Assembly: GCA_020636075.1 (NCBI GenBank)
Contig: JACJYO010000005.1
Span: 531,916-595,915, forward strand
DNA length: 64,000 nt
Source: Lewinellaceae bacterium
GTDB taxonomy: Bacteria; Bacteroidota; Bacteroidia; Chitinophagales; Saprospiraceae
Direction: 5' to 3'
Shown here one piece after another: positions 7,432-16,986 of the stretch (position 1 is the stretch's first letter; each line of letters starts with the position of its first letter). Position numbers and translations under genes: made by a program. The notes under the pieces are model-generated. The model was not told the DNA's origin and did not search any database. It saw only the letters and a program-made list of their open reading frames with translations.

Positions 7432-9531
7432 TTAATAAGCGCCAAAGTAGCGCCGCAAAAACCACTCCACCGACAACAAGCCGGCCAACAGGAGAAATAT
7501 CCATTTGATATTGATCAGCGGATTGGTGCGGGTACTCTGGTAGATCACCGGCTTGATCGTTGCACTGCTTTTGATTTGTTCGGCAAGCCCGGCAAGTTGA
7601 GAAGCAGGCACCATAGTGCCGCCATATTGGCTGCTCAATTGCCGGAGTACTGCGTGGTTTGCAGTGGTTTCGAAGAGCTCCAATTGAATTGGCTGGACAC
7701 TAAAACGCCCTTCGTAAACAAAATTTTGGCCATTGAAATTGGTAGTCGCCCGAAAGCGGTAATTACCCATTGGGAAAATGCCGGCATTCAGGGCATAGGC
7801 CTTGCCCACCTTGTTGAATGTGTACAAAAACTCTTTTCCCTCGGCATTCCGAATGGACATGGCTACATCCGGGTCGTTGGTGAGTTCGTAGTTGTCGTTG
7901 TATAGCTCAGCGCCAAAGGTGACCGCCTCGTTTTCATTAAAAATATTCTGGTCGAGTGTTACCCTGAACTTGCGCTTGTCTTCTTTGAGTGTGAGGTATT
8001 GCACAGTTTTGCCCACCAATTCTTCGAAAATCTGGTGGTTGTTGTGCTGCATGTAATCGAACAGGCGCCATTTCCACAGACCCTCTCCCAGGAACAACCC
8101 AACCTTAATGCCGTTACTTTCGCCAATGGCGAGCAATGGCTGCTCCGTATCTACCTTGCCTATGCGCTTCCAGAGCAACACCTGTGCTTGTGGCGTTGCA
8201 GCAAAATTGCCGAATGCGCTGGTTACAGGGTTGAATTTTGGCAACTCGGAAATAAGCTCAGGGCTCAGCGAAAAAGTAGCAAACTGGCTGGCTACCGTAC
8301 CCTGCACATCATCACTTTGTTGGGCATTGCTCTGCACACTGGCCAGACTCTGCGCTCGGGCCAGCGCTCCGTAGTTGGTCTGCATACCGGCGATGAACAT
8401 GCGCGGTATATTTTTGGTGTTCAGGGTGTTCAGCAACCCTGAAATATCATTCCCGTTGGAAGGCAGGTTATGAAAAATGACAAAATCAAATTTGGAGACA
8501 TCAATACCCGGGTCGTTGATATAGGCCACGGCAACCTGGTAATTTTTGTTGCCCTCCAGTGTTTGCCGCAGGGCCGCCAGGTCGGGGTGGGGACTGTTGG
8601 CCAGCAGCAGTATTTTCTGGCGGGCATCCAGCACATCGATAAAAATATCGCGGCTGTTGTTCGCAGCCGACGCTTCACCGGGCACTTTAGCGACCTGAAT
8701 ACGGTACTGCGCCACACCGGGTTGATCGGCTTCAAGCACTACTTCCCGGGTTGTGAAAAAATCGTTGCCGGTTACATTGATTGGGAATGTTTGTAAACTG
8801 CGAACCTGCCCGCCGTCTACCTTACTTATCGTCAATACGCTTTGTGTACCGGAGCAGTTGACAGCGGCTACATCAATTTGAATGGAAAACTTGTCGCCCA
8901 GGTAGGCGATCTTATTGTGAAAAACGCGTTTGACCAGCAGGTCTTTTTTCGGTGTTGTATCGCCAAGCGCAACAGCATACACCGGTGCGGCGAGTTGGGC
9001 GCCGGAATACGCCGGGTTGCTGCCTTCGTTGTAAATACCGTCTGAAGCCAGAATTACGGCGCCCAAGTTTTGCGCACCATAGCGGTCGTAAATGTCGCGC
9101 AGCGCTTCGGAAAGGTTACTCACTTTGTCATCAAATGTAAAATCAACCCCTTCCCGAACGGCATCGCCAAACGCAAGTTCATGCACTTCATAATCGTCTT
9201 CCAATGCTGCACGCAGGTTTTGCCAATCTTGTTTATACGTTTCCAGTGCCGGGCCGCGCAGTTCGGCGCCAACACTTTCCGAGGCATCCTGGGCCAAGAT
9301 GACCACTGGTTTTTTTGTTTCGGTAAGCACACTTTTGAGTAGTGGCGATAACAACAGGGCGCTCAAAATCGTTATGGTGAGCCAACGCAGCACACCCAGC
9401 CAGCGGTTGAGTGTGGGGGCCTGTTCGCGGAATGTCGTGTCGCGATAATATAGCAGCAGGGCATAACCAAGACCCAACAGGGCACAAAAGATCAGAAACC
9501 AGGCAGGATATTGAAAAGAAAGATTGGGCAT
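7432..9531 (-). CDS. Large membrane-anchored VWA-like protein
   Basis: The 699-residue protein has two N-terminal transmembrane helices (about 7-25 and 41-63), a periplasmic body and a C-terminal helix (about 670-690) ending in positive residues. A VWA-like region begins near residue 75 (KPVVILAQDASESV, a partly degenerate DxSxS site) and continues through GAVILASDGIYNEG. An immunoglobulin-like part and a glutamine-amidotransferase-like Rossmann segment (KILLLANSPHPDLAALRQ) follow. The layout matches long Bacteroidota proteins annotated as VWA domain or BatA-like membrane proteins. Function is unknown. The start is set at MPNLSFQYP because it immediately precedes the first membrane helix. Confidence 0.78.
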   Translation of the reverse strand: MPNLSFQYPAWFLIFCALLGLGYALLLYYRDTTFREQAPTLNRWLGVLRWLTITILSALLLSPLLKSVLTETKKPVVILAQDASESVGAELRGPALETYKQDWQNLRAALEDDYEVHELAFGDAVREGVDFTFDDKVSNLSEALRDIYDRYGAQNLGAVILASDGIYNEGSNPAYSGAQLAAPVYAVALGDTTPKKDLLVKRVFHNKIAYLGDKFSIQIDVAAVNCSGTQSVLTISKVDGGQVRSLQTFPINVTGNDFFTTREVVLEADQPGVAQYRIQVAKVPGEASAANNSRDIFIDVLDARQKILLLANSPHPDLAALRQTLEGNKNYQVAVAYINDPGIDVSKFDFVIFHNLPSNGNDISGLLNTLNTKNIPRMFIAGMQTNYGALARAQSLASVQSNAQQSDDVQGTVASQFATFSLSPELISELPKFNPVTSAFGNFAATPQAQVLLWKRIGKVDTEQPLLAIGESNGIKVGLFLGEGLWKWRLFDYMQHNNHQIFEELVGKTVQYLTLKEDKRKFRVTLDQNIFNENEAVTFGAELYNDNYELTNDPDVAMSIRNAEGKEFLYTFNKVGKAYALNAGIFPMGNYRFRATTNFNGQNFVYEGRFSVQPIQLELFETTANHAVLRQLSSQYGGTMVPASQLAGLAEQIKSSATIKPVIYQSTRTNPLINIKWIFLLLAGLLSVEWFLRRYFGAY

Positions 9532-9718
9532 TTGATTTGAACATCGTTTAAGCAAACAGCACTTCCGCAGCAGCAGGTTAGCGCTGGCGTGCGGCCAGAA
9601 TTGGAATTAAGGACGCAAAGTTGGGGATTTTGTTGCGAACAGCAGACAATTACACAAAGTTGACCAAGCTAAAATCACGGCAGTTTGTCCAAAAAAGCCC
9701 TTGAGGCAGAAAAAGCAA

Positions 9719-9726
9719 TACTTTTG
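9719..9726 (+). promoter_or_regulatory. Candidate -7 element before the PorE-like gene
   Basis: TACTTTTG matches TAnnTTTG and lies 77 nt before the start codon. No TTTG is found at the expected distance upstream; only TTG at 9701 with a short 15-nt spacer. Confidence 0.3.
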
Positions 9727-9802
9727 CTGCTTGTTTGCGTTGTGAAACAATGTCTGCCTGAAAAGGTGCATGCTAATTTACATTTTGACCAATACACTTG
9801 TA

Positions 9803-11941
9803 ATGAACCGGTTTTTAACCGTCACTTTTTGCCTTGTCAGCCTGGCCTTTGCTACGGCAGTGGAGGCGCAGAAACCTGCTGACCTGAAACGCGCGGGTGA
9901 AAAAAAATTTGCCGATGAGCAATGGGCCGAAGCGCTGGATTTGCTGGATCAGTATCAACAAGCCAAACCCGGTGATCTGGAAATACTGACACGGATCGGC
10001 ATTTGTAACTACCACCTGCACCAGCCGGAAAAAGCACGGCAGTATTTTGAATTTGTGCTTCAGAAAAATCCGAATAACGACGACCCCGGTCTGCATTATT
10101 TTATGGCCCGCACCCTGCATGGCCAGCAGGTATTCGACCAGGCCATAGCAGCGTATAAGCGATTTTTACGTGTGAGTTCCGACAAGCACCCGCTGCGCGC
10201 CAATGCGCTGGACAATATTCGCCGCTGTGTGAGCGGTTTGCAAATACCGGATAATCCTGACGTGGCGCTGGTGGAAAATTTGGGCGATCGCGTGAATACC
10301 CCGGGCGACGAATTTGCGCCACTTCCATCGGTGAATCACCCCGGCAGAATTTATTTTTCCGCTGCGCGGGAAAACTGCACCGGGGGCCGGCGTAACGATC
10401 AGGGTTATGAGGATACCGAAACCGGGCACTGGTGCAGCGATATGTTTTTCAGTGATCAAACAAACAGCGGCTGGAACTACGCTACCCTGCTCGGTGACCT
10501 GCTGAACACCCCGCGTTTTGAAGTTGCGCTGGAATTCAGCAGCGACGGCCAGATCCTCTATTTTTTCCGCGGTTTTACCTTGTACAGCGGCGAAATTTTT
10601 GCCGATACAGCTGGCCGCAAAGACGAATATGCCGTTACGCCACCGGCATTTGCCAGCCCCATGCAACCCGAAGAAGGGGATTTAGCCCCCTTTTTAGCCA
10701 ATGACAGTTTGCTGGTTTTCGCCAGTCGCCGGGAAGGCGGTTTGGGTGGTCTCGACCTGTATTTTGCTACCCGCAGTGATAGCGGGTGGACTGTTCCACA
10801 GCATCTAGGGGCATCGATAAATTCCAATTACGACGAAACAACCCCCTTCCTGGCACACGATGGGCGCACGCTTTATTTTAGTAGCAACCGTCCCGAAAGC
10901 ATGGGCGGGTTTGATGTATTCAAATCGGTTTTTGATGAAGAAACGCGATCCTGGTCGGCACCGGTCAACGTGGGCAAACCCATTAACTCGCCCGGTGATG
11001 ATGCTTTTTTCCGACTTTCAGTTGATGGCTTGCATGCATTTTTTGCCTCGGACCGGCTCGACAGTTATGGAGCCCGCGACATCTATATTGTGTATTTCAA
11101 ACAAGAACAATTCGAACAATTAAACGATCGCTTACTTTTTGTTGATGCAGAAAAACGCGCCGCTTCCGCCAATACGGTATCGGACGTGCGCAGTATCGAA
11201 AAGGTGCAACTTCCGGTGTTGTATTATAATTCGGACGCGGATATTTTAAACGAGGAAAACCGGAACACACTCAATGAGATTGCCCGTGTAGCCAGGGCTT
11301 ACCCGAATGCTGAAGTACTGGTTACGGCACACACGGATGAAACCGGGCCCGCTAAATTTGATTTGTACTATGGCATCAAACGCGCCGAAGTTGTTGGGAA
11401 AGCGCTGACGGATCGAGGGGTGGCAGCGCGGCGGGTTTCACTGAAAAGTTTTGGTTCCGCCTATCCGGTGGCCCGAAATGTGCTCGACACCCGACCCAAT
11501 CCTGTCGGCCAAGCGCTCAATCGACGTATAGCCGTTACGTTTGCAACAGTGGAGGCGCCATTGCCACTCGAACTTGGTTTGATCTACCGCCCGGTACCCG
11601 AACCGATGGCCATTCCCTCTGGTGCGCCCCCGGAAGCGCGTTTTGATGGTTTAGCCTACAGGGTGGAAGCGGTAACAGCCCGGCAGATACTGACCAACGA
11701 CGTGTTGGGCATGTTCAACGACCTGATGATCGAAAGCCAACCCGGCTCGGGGGCTTACCGGTATTCAGTGGGTTGGTTTCGTACGTTCGACGATGCTGTT
11801 GCCCTGCGCCGGGAACTGCAAAACCAGGGCTTTGATAACGCAACTATTGCAGCATACCTGAATGGTATCCGTGTTTCGAGAGCCGAAGCGGTAGGCTTGC
11901 TGAAAAAATACCCGGATCTGGTGCCCTTCATTAAAAACTAA
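9803..11941 (+). CDS. PorE-like OmpA-family protein (TPR, PD40 propeller, OmpA)
   Basis: The 712-residue protein has a signal peptide (1-23, ending VEAQ), TPR repeats (about 25-130) and a PD40/WD40-like propeller (about 165-440). The propeller has repeated DGRTLYFSSNRPESMGGFD and DGLHAFFASDRLDSYGARD blades. An OmpA peptidoglycan-binding domain (about 475-590) contains VTAHTDETGPAKFD, and a C-terminal SPOR-like segment (YRYSVGWFRTFDDAVALRREL) closes the protein. PorE of the type IX secretion system has TPR-WD40-CRD-OmpA order and tethers the machinery to peptidoglycan. This protein lacks the carboxypeptidase-regulatory domain and ends in a SPOR-like module instead. gldH follows after 3 nt, supporting a gliding/T9SS role. 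Confidence 0.8.
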   Translation: MNRFLTVTFCLVSLAFATAVEAQKPADLKRAGEKKFADEQWAEALDLLDQYQQAKPGDLEILTRIGICNYHLHQPEKARQYFEFVLQKNPNNDDPGLHYFMARTLHGQQVFDQAIAAYKRFLRVSSDKHPLRANALDNIRRCVSGLQIPDNPDVALVENLGDRVNTPGDEFAPLPSVNHPGRIYFSAARENCTGGRRNDQGYEDTETGHWCSDMFFSDQTNSGWNYATLLGDLLNTPRFEVALEFSSDGQILYFFRGFTLYSGEIFADTAGRKDEYAVTPPAFASPMQPEEGDLAPFLANDSLLVFASRREGGLGGLDLYFATRSDSGWTVPQHLGASINSNYDETTPFLAHDGRTLYFSSNRPESMGGFDVFKSVFDEETRSWSAPVNVGKPINSPGDDAFFRLSVDGLHAFFASDRLDSYGARDIYIVYFKQEQFEQLNDRLLFVDAEKRAASANTVSDVRSIEKVQLPVLYYNSDADILNEENRNTLNEIARVARAYPNAEVLVTAHTDETGPAKFDLYYGIKRAEVVGKALTDRGVAARRVSLKSFGSAYPVARNVLDTRPNPVGQALNRRIAVTFATVEAPLPLELGLIYRPVPEPMAIPSGAPPEARFDGLAYRVEAVTARQILTNDVLGMFNDLMIESQPGSGAYRYSVGWFRTFDDAVALRRELQNQGFDNATIAAYLNGIRVSRAEAVGLLKKYPDLVPFIKN

Positions 11942-11944
11942 TTT

Positions 11945-12487
11945 ATGACAGAACCTGTAAAATCTATTTTAGGGGCACCGCTTAAAAATGCACCCCAAAC
12001 TGTAAATGCCTTTTCTATAGTTTTCTGTAATATTCTTATTGCAACTATAGTTTTTCTGTCGGCGTGCAATTCGGGTTCGTATTATCAGAAAAAGATAGAA
12101 TTGCCGGATTTGAAATGGGCCTATAGCGATACGCTCGCCTTTCAATTTTCTATGCCGGACACAACGGGAATCTATAACATCTATGTAGATATTGAACATG
12201 CGGATACTTTTTCCACACAGAATGTGTATATGAAATTATATACGCTATTTCCGGATGGAAAGCGATTGAGCAAAATAAAGTCGTTTGACCTGTTCGACCA
12301 ACAAGGCAAACCAATAGGCGCTTGTTCGGGCGGGAAATGCCGGTTGCATGCAACACTGCAGGAAAAAGCCTTTTTCAATAGCCCGGGTGCTTACGAAATC
12401 ACGCTGGAACAATACACCCGGGAAGACCCATTGCCGGGCATATTTTCTATCGGATTAACGATAGAGTCGGCTGGGCAGCGCCAGTGA
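11945..12487 (+). CDS. gldH: Gliding motility lipoprotein GldH
   Basis: The 180-residue protein has a long N-region, a hydrophobic stretch and a lipobox (FLSAC, Cys41). The mature part shows the GldH pattern: W-AYSDTLAFQF early, a central YNIYVDIEHADTFSTQNVYM (usually YNLYINLRN-YPYSNLWL) and a C-terminal PGIFSIGLTIES. GldH is required for gliding in Flavobacterium and is taken to be a cell-envelope lipoprotein. The ATG lies 3 nt after the PorE-like stop, so they are translationally close and almost certainly cotranscribed. The about 40-residue leader is longer than normal, so a non-ATG internal start is possible. Confidence 0.82.
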   Translation: MTEPVKSILGAPLKNAPQTVNAFSIVFCNILIATIVFLSACNSGSYYQKKIELPDLKWAYSDTLAFQFSMPDTTGIYNIYVDIEHADTFSTQNVYMKLYTLFPDGKRLSKIKSFDLFDQQGKPIGACSGGKCRLHATLQEKAFFNSPGAYEITLEQYTREDPLPGIFSIGLTIESAGQRQ

Positions 12488-12504
12488 CAGTTTCAGCACT
12501 AACT

Positions 12505-13386
12505 TTAATTTCTCAAGTCTGACCCCCAGGTCAGTTTTTCCCGCAGCGTTTGCAGGAACGAAGTGTCTTGCAATTGCACCAGTTTAATGCTGAAGTCGTT
12601 CCGGCGAACAGCAAACTGGTGGGTTGCGCTAATGAGCTCAAACCGGGAGTCGAGTGAGCAGATAAAATTTTCGGCGCGGCCTTCAATTTCAAAAGAAATC
12701 ACCGATTGGTCGGACAGCACAATGGGGCGCAAATTCAGGTTGTGCGGGGCGACTGGGGTGATCACGAAATTGCCGGAATTGGGGAGCAAAATCGGGCCGC
12801 CACAACTCAACGAATATGCTGTGCTTCCGGTAGGGGTAGCGATAATAATACCATCCGCCCAATAAGAATTCAGGTAATCCCCATTCAGGAAGGTGTGGAT
12901 AGTGATCATGGACGATGTATCGCGTTTCAGCAAGGTACAATCGTTCAGCGCAAACGGAATGTCGCCAAACAATTTGGGCATACTTTCCAGGTACAGCATG
13001 GTGCGTTCGCCAATGGTGTACTGGCCCGTGACCAGCTTTCGAATTGCAGCGGCAATATGTTGTTTTTCCGTACTGGCTAAAAAGCCTAAGCGTCCCAAAT
13101 TGATCCCTAGCATAGGCACACCTGAATCGCGCACGAGCGTTACTGCGCTGAGCATGGTACCGTCGCCCCCCAGAACAATGACAAAATCGATACGATGTAC
13201 GCGAAAATCACGGTGCCCGTCGAAGGCTGCGTAATGCCCTGGAAATTTCAGTACGGGCTCCAGTGCTTTGAGATAAGGAGCATAGACATAGGTAGTTATA
13301 CCATGCGCATGCAGTGCGTCAAAAAGCGACTGAATGTACGGCAGGTCTTTGTCCTTAAACTGTTTGCCAAAAACGACTACTTGCAT
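12505..13386 (-). CDS. nadK: NAD kinase
   Basis: The 293-residue protein has the ATP/NAD-kinase signature GGDGT at 73-77 and GINLGRLGFLAS shortly after. DGIIIATPTGSTAYSLSCGGPI, the NAD-binding and oligomer region, lies around residue 180. It phosphorylates NAD to NADP in the cytoplasm. The length is normal. It converges on gldH with only 17 nt between stops. Confidence 0.97.
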   Translation of the reverse strand: MQVVVFGKQFKDKDLPYIQSLFDALHAHGITTYVYAPYLKALEPVLKFPGHYAAFDGHRDFRVHRIDFVIVLGGDGTMLSAVTLVRDSGVPMLGINLGRLGFLASTEKQHIAAAIRKLVTGQYTIGERTMLYLESMPKLFGDIPFALNDCTLLKRDTSSMITIHTFLNGDYLNSYWADGIIIATPTGSTAYSLSCGGPILLPNSGNFVITPVAPHNLNLRPIVLSDQSVISFEIEGRAENFICSLDSRFELISATHQFAVRRNDFSIKLVQLQDTSFLQTLREKLTWGSDLRN

Positions 13387-13638
13387 GCGCGGTTCCGGAT
13401 AATGTGGTCAACAGGCCTGATTGTTGATTATGGTATACGTTGTGCCGGGACATTTGACGGTAGGTATTACATTTGTGCACCACGCTGTCATAATCCTGCT
13501 GCAAGATAGAGCCTTGGCATTTGAAAGCCTAATGTTTAGCGTATGTTGGGGGTTTTGCCTCCGGCAGAAATTTCTAAACAAACCCTAAACTCAAGCAGGC
13601 CGGATACTACACTGAACGCACCGCACCTCATTCAAAAT

Positions 13639-15681
13639 ATGAAGACACTTTCTTACCGCGACGTTATCCTTAAGGAAAAGGAACAACTGCTGCTTCGCCG
13701 TCAAAAACTAAACATTCAACACGGTACACCGGGACAGGAAAACTGGTTTGGCATTGCCTTGTCGGGTGGCGGAATTCGCTCGGCCACCATCAACCTGGGT
13801 ATTCTGAAGACGCTCAACCGCTTTGGCATTTTAAAAAAAGCAGACTACCTGAGCAGTGTTTCCGGTGGTGGGTACACGCATGCCTATGTGCAGGCTACAG
13901 CCAAAGAAGTGGGGAGTTTGGATCAGCTGTTCAACGATAAGCATATTGCCGATATGCGCCAACACGGCGAATACCTGACGCCCGGCACAGGCATCTGGAA
14001 ACTGGGCAACACTTTTTTGTTGTTGGTAGCGGTGGTGATCAGTTGGTGCATGAGCATTTTGAGCCCGCTTATCCTCGGAGGCATGGCTTATTTTGCCTAT
14101 GGAATCCTCGAAGGTTTGATCGGCACTAACCCACTTTCCGGTACCGGCACACTGGCTGAGCAATTTGCGCAACTGATCCTTTACGTCACCGGGGGGATTT
14201 TTGTGGTGCATTTTGTGATCAATATCTACCTGAATTACAACCTTGGCGTTTCCAAGCTTTTCAACCGTGTGGAGTCCATTCTGGTGGGCCTTGCCATTTT
14301 GGTGTACGCCTGGTTGATGGTTTCAGGTATTACCGGCATCGAACGCAACACCGATGGGATTCTCCTGGCCTTGCTCAAAATGACCACGCTATTTGTCCTG
14401 GGTTTTTACATAAATCCTAACGCGATCAGCCTGCACCGTTTTTACAGAAAACAACTATCCGAACTTTTCCTCCGGTTTTCCGGAGGCTTTAAAAATATTG
14501 CGCTCAAAGACATTTTTGATGCCAACTCATCGGATCCCAAGCAATATGCGGCGCCCTACCCCCTTATTAATACCTGCCTGAACCTGCTGAATCCCGGTGG
14601 CGATGAAAAATTCAAAGGTGTTAAAGCTAACGATTACTTTTTGCTCAGCCCGCTCCACTGCGGGTCTAAATTGACCGGGTACCGCCCCACTACTTTTTAC
14701 GATGATTATCGCAATCTGACCCTGCCCGCTGCAGTTACAATTTCCGCTGCAGCGGTAAACCCGGGCATGGGCATGTATTCGAATAAAACCCTCAGCGTGC
14801 TGATGACCTTGTTTAACGCTCGGTTTGGATGCTGGGTTTCAAACCCGCTGGTGCTTCAAAAGGCTTATGCACTGGTTTGGTGGCCAATTTATTTTTTCAA
14901 AGAATTACTTGGGCGAATCGGCTCGCAGAATAAAATGGTCAACATTTCCGACGGTGGGCATATTGAAAATTTCGGCGCATACGAATTGCTCCGGCGCGGC
15001 TGCCGGCTGATTATTTCGGTAGATGCGGGTGAAGACCGGAACTACGCGTTTACCGATCTGAATAATTTTATCCTCCGGGCCCGAAACGAACTGGGGTTGG
15101 AGATCCGTTTTCGCGACGATCAGCAACCAGAAGATGTAATTCGCCCCAAACCTTCGCAAGTTTATTCTAAACAGCGCTTTGCGATCGCCGATATCTACCA
15201 GTGGTGGGAAGACGATAAAATTGTATTTCACGCCGACCAGGTCAACCCCGACGATATCATCAATTTTGACCAACCGAAGAAGATCGGAACCTTCGTTTAT
15301 ATCAAATCTTCGGTGACAGCGCCTTCCGGCAAACCTGATCTGGATAAAAAAGATGAACTCAAATACGGCACCTACAAATACAAAATTTATCACCCCGAGT
15401 TTCCACATGAATCCACGGGCGATCAATTTTTTGACCCGATCCAATGGGAATCCTACTACCAGTTAGGGCAATACCTGGGTGCGGATATTCTGGGGCTTAA
15501 GCACCTGGACGATACTGTGCCAGTACCGGATCTTGCCGTTGAACAACTGATTGGTTGGTTTGATGATCCGGAAAACTGTCCGTTGTTTGCACCCAAACGG
15601 GACGCGCGGGCTGTGCCGGATAGTGATATTTATGAAAGTGCCCGGGCAGAGGCTGAAGAGCGGGTAGAATACCGGATGTAG
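13639..15681 (+). CDS. Membrane-embedded patatin-like phospholipase
   Basis: The 680-residue protein has the oxyanion-hole motif SGGGIR (42-47), a nucleophile elbow VSGGG with Ser75, and the catalytic Asp in DGG near residue 438. It is therefore a Ser/Asp-dyad lipase of the patatin/cPLA2 group. Between these motifs lies a block of several transmembrane helices (about 120-255), which splits the catalytic fold and should place it at the inner membrane. The ATG at 13639 (MKTLSYRD) is preferred; upstream residues to 13543 look non-coding. A small two-helix membrane protein follows after 107 nt. The substrate is unknown. Confidence 0.85.
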   Translation: MKTLSYRDVILKEKEQLLLRRQKLNIQHGTPGQENWFGIALSGGGIRSATINLGILKTLNRFGILKKADYLSSVSGGGYTHAYVQATAKEVGSLDQLFNDKHIADMRQHGEYLTPGTGIWKLGNTFLLLVAVVISWCMSILSPLILGGMAYFAYGILEGLIGTNPLSGTGTLAEQFAQLILYVTGGIFVVHFVINIYLNYNLGVSKLFNRVESILVGLAILVYAWLMVSGITGIERNTDGILLALLKMTTLFVLGFYINPNAISLHRFYRKQLSELFLRFSGGFKNIALKDIFDANSSDPKQYAAPYPLINTCLNLLNPGGDEKFKGVKANDYFLLSPLHCGSKLTGYRPTTFYDDYRNLTLPAAVTISAAAVNPGMGMYSNKTLSVLMTLFNARFGCWVSNPLVLQKAYALVWWPIYFFKELLGRIGSQNKMVNISDGGHIENFGAYELLRRGCRLIISVDAGEDRNYAFTDLNNFILRARNELGLEIRFRDDQQPEDVIRPKPSQVYSKQRFAIADIYQWWEDDKIVFHADQVNPDDIINFDQPKKIGTFVYIKSSVTAPSGKPDLDKKDELKYGTYKYKIYHPEFPHESTGDQFFDPIQWESYYQLGQYLGADILGLKHLDDTVPVPDLAVEQLIGWFDDPENCPLFAPKRDARAVPDSDIYESARAEAEERVEYRM

Positions 15682-15788
15682 TTTTGTAGTGCAAAACATA
15701 CTTTGCAGTCTATTGATTTCTTAAAATAAACCTTACCCGGCTTGCTGCTTTTGGGTTTTAAAAAACAAAGCGGAGCTTCGTGTTACGT

Positions 15789-16565
15789 ATGAACTGGCAA
15801 CGATGGCTATTTCCCTTCTGGGATAAAACAGAAAGCGACGGAAAGTATACCGATCTGGACCAGGAAAGTATTCTGGCAACAATTGATAAACTGGAAATGC
15901 GCATTGCGGAGCGCTTCCCGGATGCCGGCTTACGCCAGGTTTGTAAAGAATTCCGGAAGCTTGCCGGCCCGTCAGCTGCTTTGGCCCGCCGGTTGGGGCC
16001 ACCTATTTGGCCGGTGCGTATGGTGACCATCCTGGCTGCAGGGTTATTGTTGTTTGTGGCCATAGGCGCTGTGACAGTTTTAGCCGAACGATTTTCAATT
16101 AATACAGACGATATTTCCGAACTCTTACAGGCTACAGAAGCAGGTATCAATGAGCTGATTTTCCTGGGCCTTGCCTTGTATTTCCTCATTGGCCTGGAAA
16201 CCCGGATTAAACGGCATTCAGCCTTGCAGGCTTTGCATCGCCTGCGTTCAATTGCTCACGTGGTCGATATGCACCAATTGACCAAGGATCCGGCACACTT
16301 GCTTTCACCGTTTAGGGATACGGAATCTTCACCTGAGCATACGCTCACCCGCTTCGAACTAATGCGCTACCTCGACTATTGCGCTGAGATGCTGGCATTG
16401 GATAGTAAACTTGCGGCACTTTTCGCCCAGAATATGGATGATCCGGTGGTGCTTACGGCCGTAAATGAACTGGAATCGCTTACGCAGGGATTGTCAGGAA
16501 AAATTTGGCAAAAAATTATGATCCTCGACCTTGCTGTCGATCAAAGTCATCTATCGGACGGCTAA
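15789..16565 (+). CDS. Two-helix membrane protein, partner of the patatin
   Basis: I do not recognise a family. The 258-residue protein has an acidic N-terminal helical part (about 1-75), two transmembrane segments (about 76-100 and 115-135) and a helical cytoplasmic C-terminal part rich in Leu, Glu and Asp. It follows the patatin gene on the same strand with about 107 nt between them and no obvious terminator. I infer that it may anchor, regulate or chaperone the lipase. Confidence 0.72.
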   Translation: MNWQRWLFPFWDKTESDGKYTDLDQESILATIDKLEMRIAERFPDAGLRQVCKEFRKLAGPSAALARRLGPPIWPVRMVTILAAGLLLFVAIGAVTVLAERFSINTDDISELLQATEAGINELIFLGLALYFLIGLETRIKRHSALQALHRLRSIAHVVDMHQLTKDPAHLLSPFRDTESSPEHTLTRFELMRYLDYCAEMLALDSKLAALFAQNMDDPVVLTAVNELESLTQGLSGKIWQKIMILDLAVDQSHLSDG

Positions 16566-16986
16566 GTGTTAAAACCCCGCTGAAACCGGAAACCTTGTTC
16601 CAAATGTTGTTTCTTCGCATCCTGTTTTCTTGAAAATTAGGCATTGCTGGTTTGAAAAGTTGACAGATAGAAATACGGTGATTGTTGCAGGATTGCCATA
16701 TAAATTATACAATTTGTGGCATTATTTACTCAAAAAACGGCTAAAAGTGTAATTTTTGACAAAATGTTTTGTCAGTTTTACGTTGCTTAGTACTTTTGTG
16801 AGCCGCCAGGCTAAAGAGCCAGGTTGGTTTAACAAGCCAGGAACATCGCCTGCAACGACAGAGAACGCTTCAGAAAACACACACGCATTTATTTTAATCC
16901 TGTTGTCGTTTGCACTATTGATTCAAAACGAAAACAATACCCCGCATTCAGAATCGATTTAGATGGTCCAGGTAAACACCTAATGT
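16566..16986. other. Non-coding interval with a long 5' leader
   Basis: The 421 nt between the two-helix membrane protein and the M23 peptidase gene contain no convincing gene. A weak open frame at 16756-16962 has no recognisable features. The interval holds one excellent promoter (16768-16798), leaving an untranslated leader of roughly 180 nt. Confidence 0.6.
16768..16798 (+). promoter_or_regulatory. Bacteroidota housekeeping promoter
   Basis: TTTG (16768-16771), a 19-nt spacer and TACTTTTG (16791-16798) match the phylum consensus at both elements. It should drive the M23 peptidase gene at 16987 with a long leader. Confidence 0.7.

Noticed and set aside
8430..9544. Overlapping minus- and plus-strand frames inside the VWA membrane protein gene
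   Set aside because: They are compositional shadows of a long GC-rich gene with clear membrane helices in the main frame.
16756..16962. Short open frame before the M23 peptidase gene
   Set aside because: Its start overlaps the promoter elements and the predicted peptide has no recognisable features.
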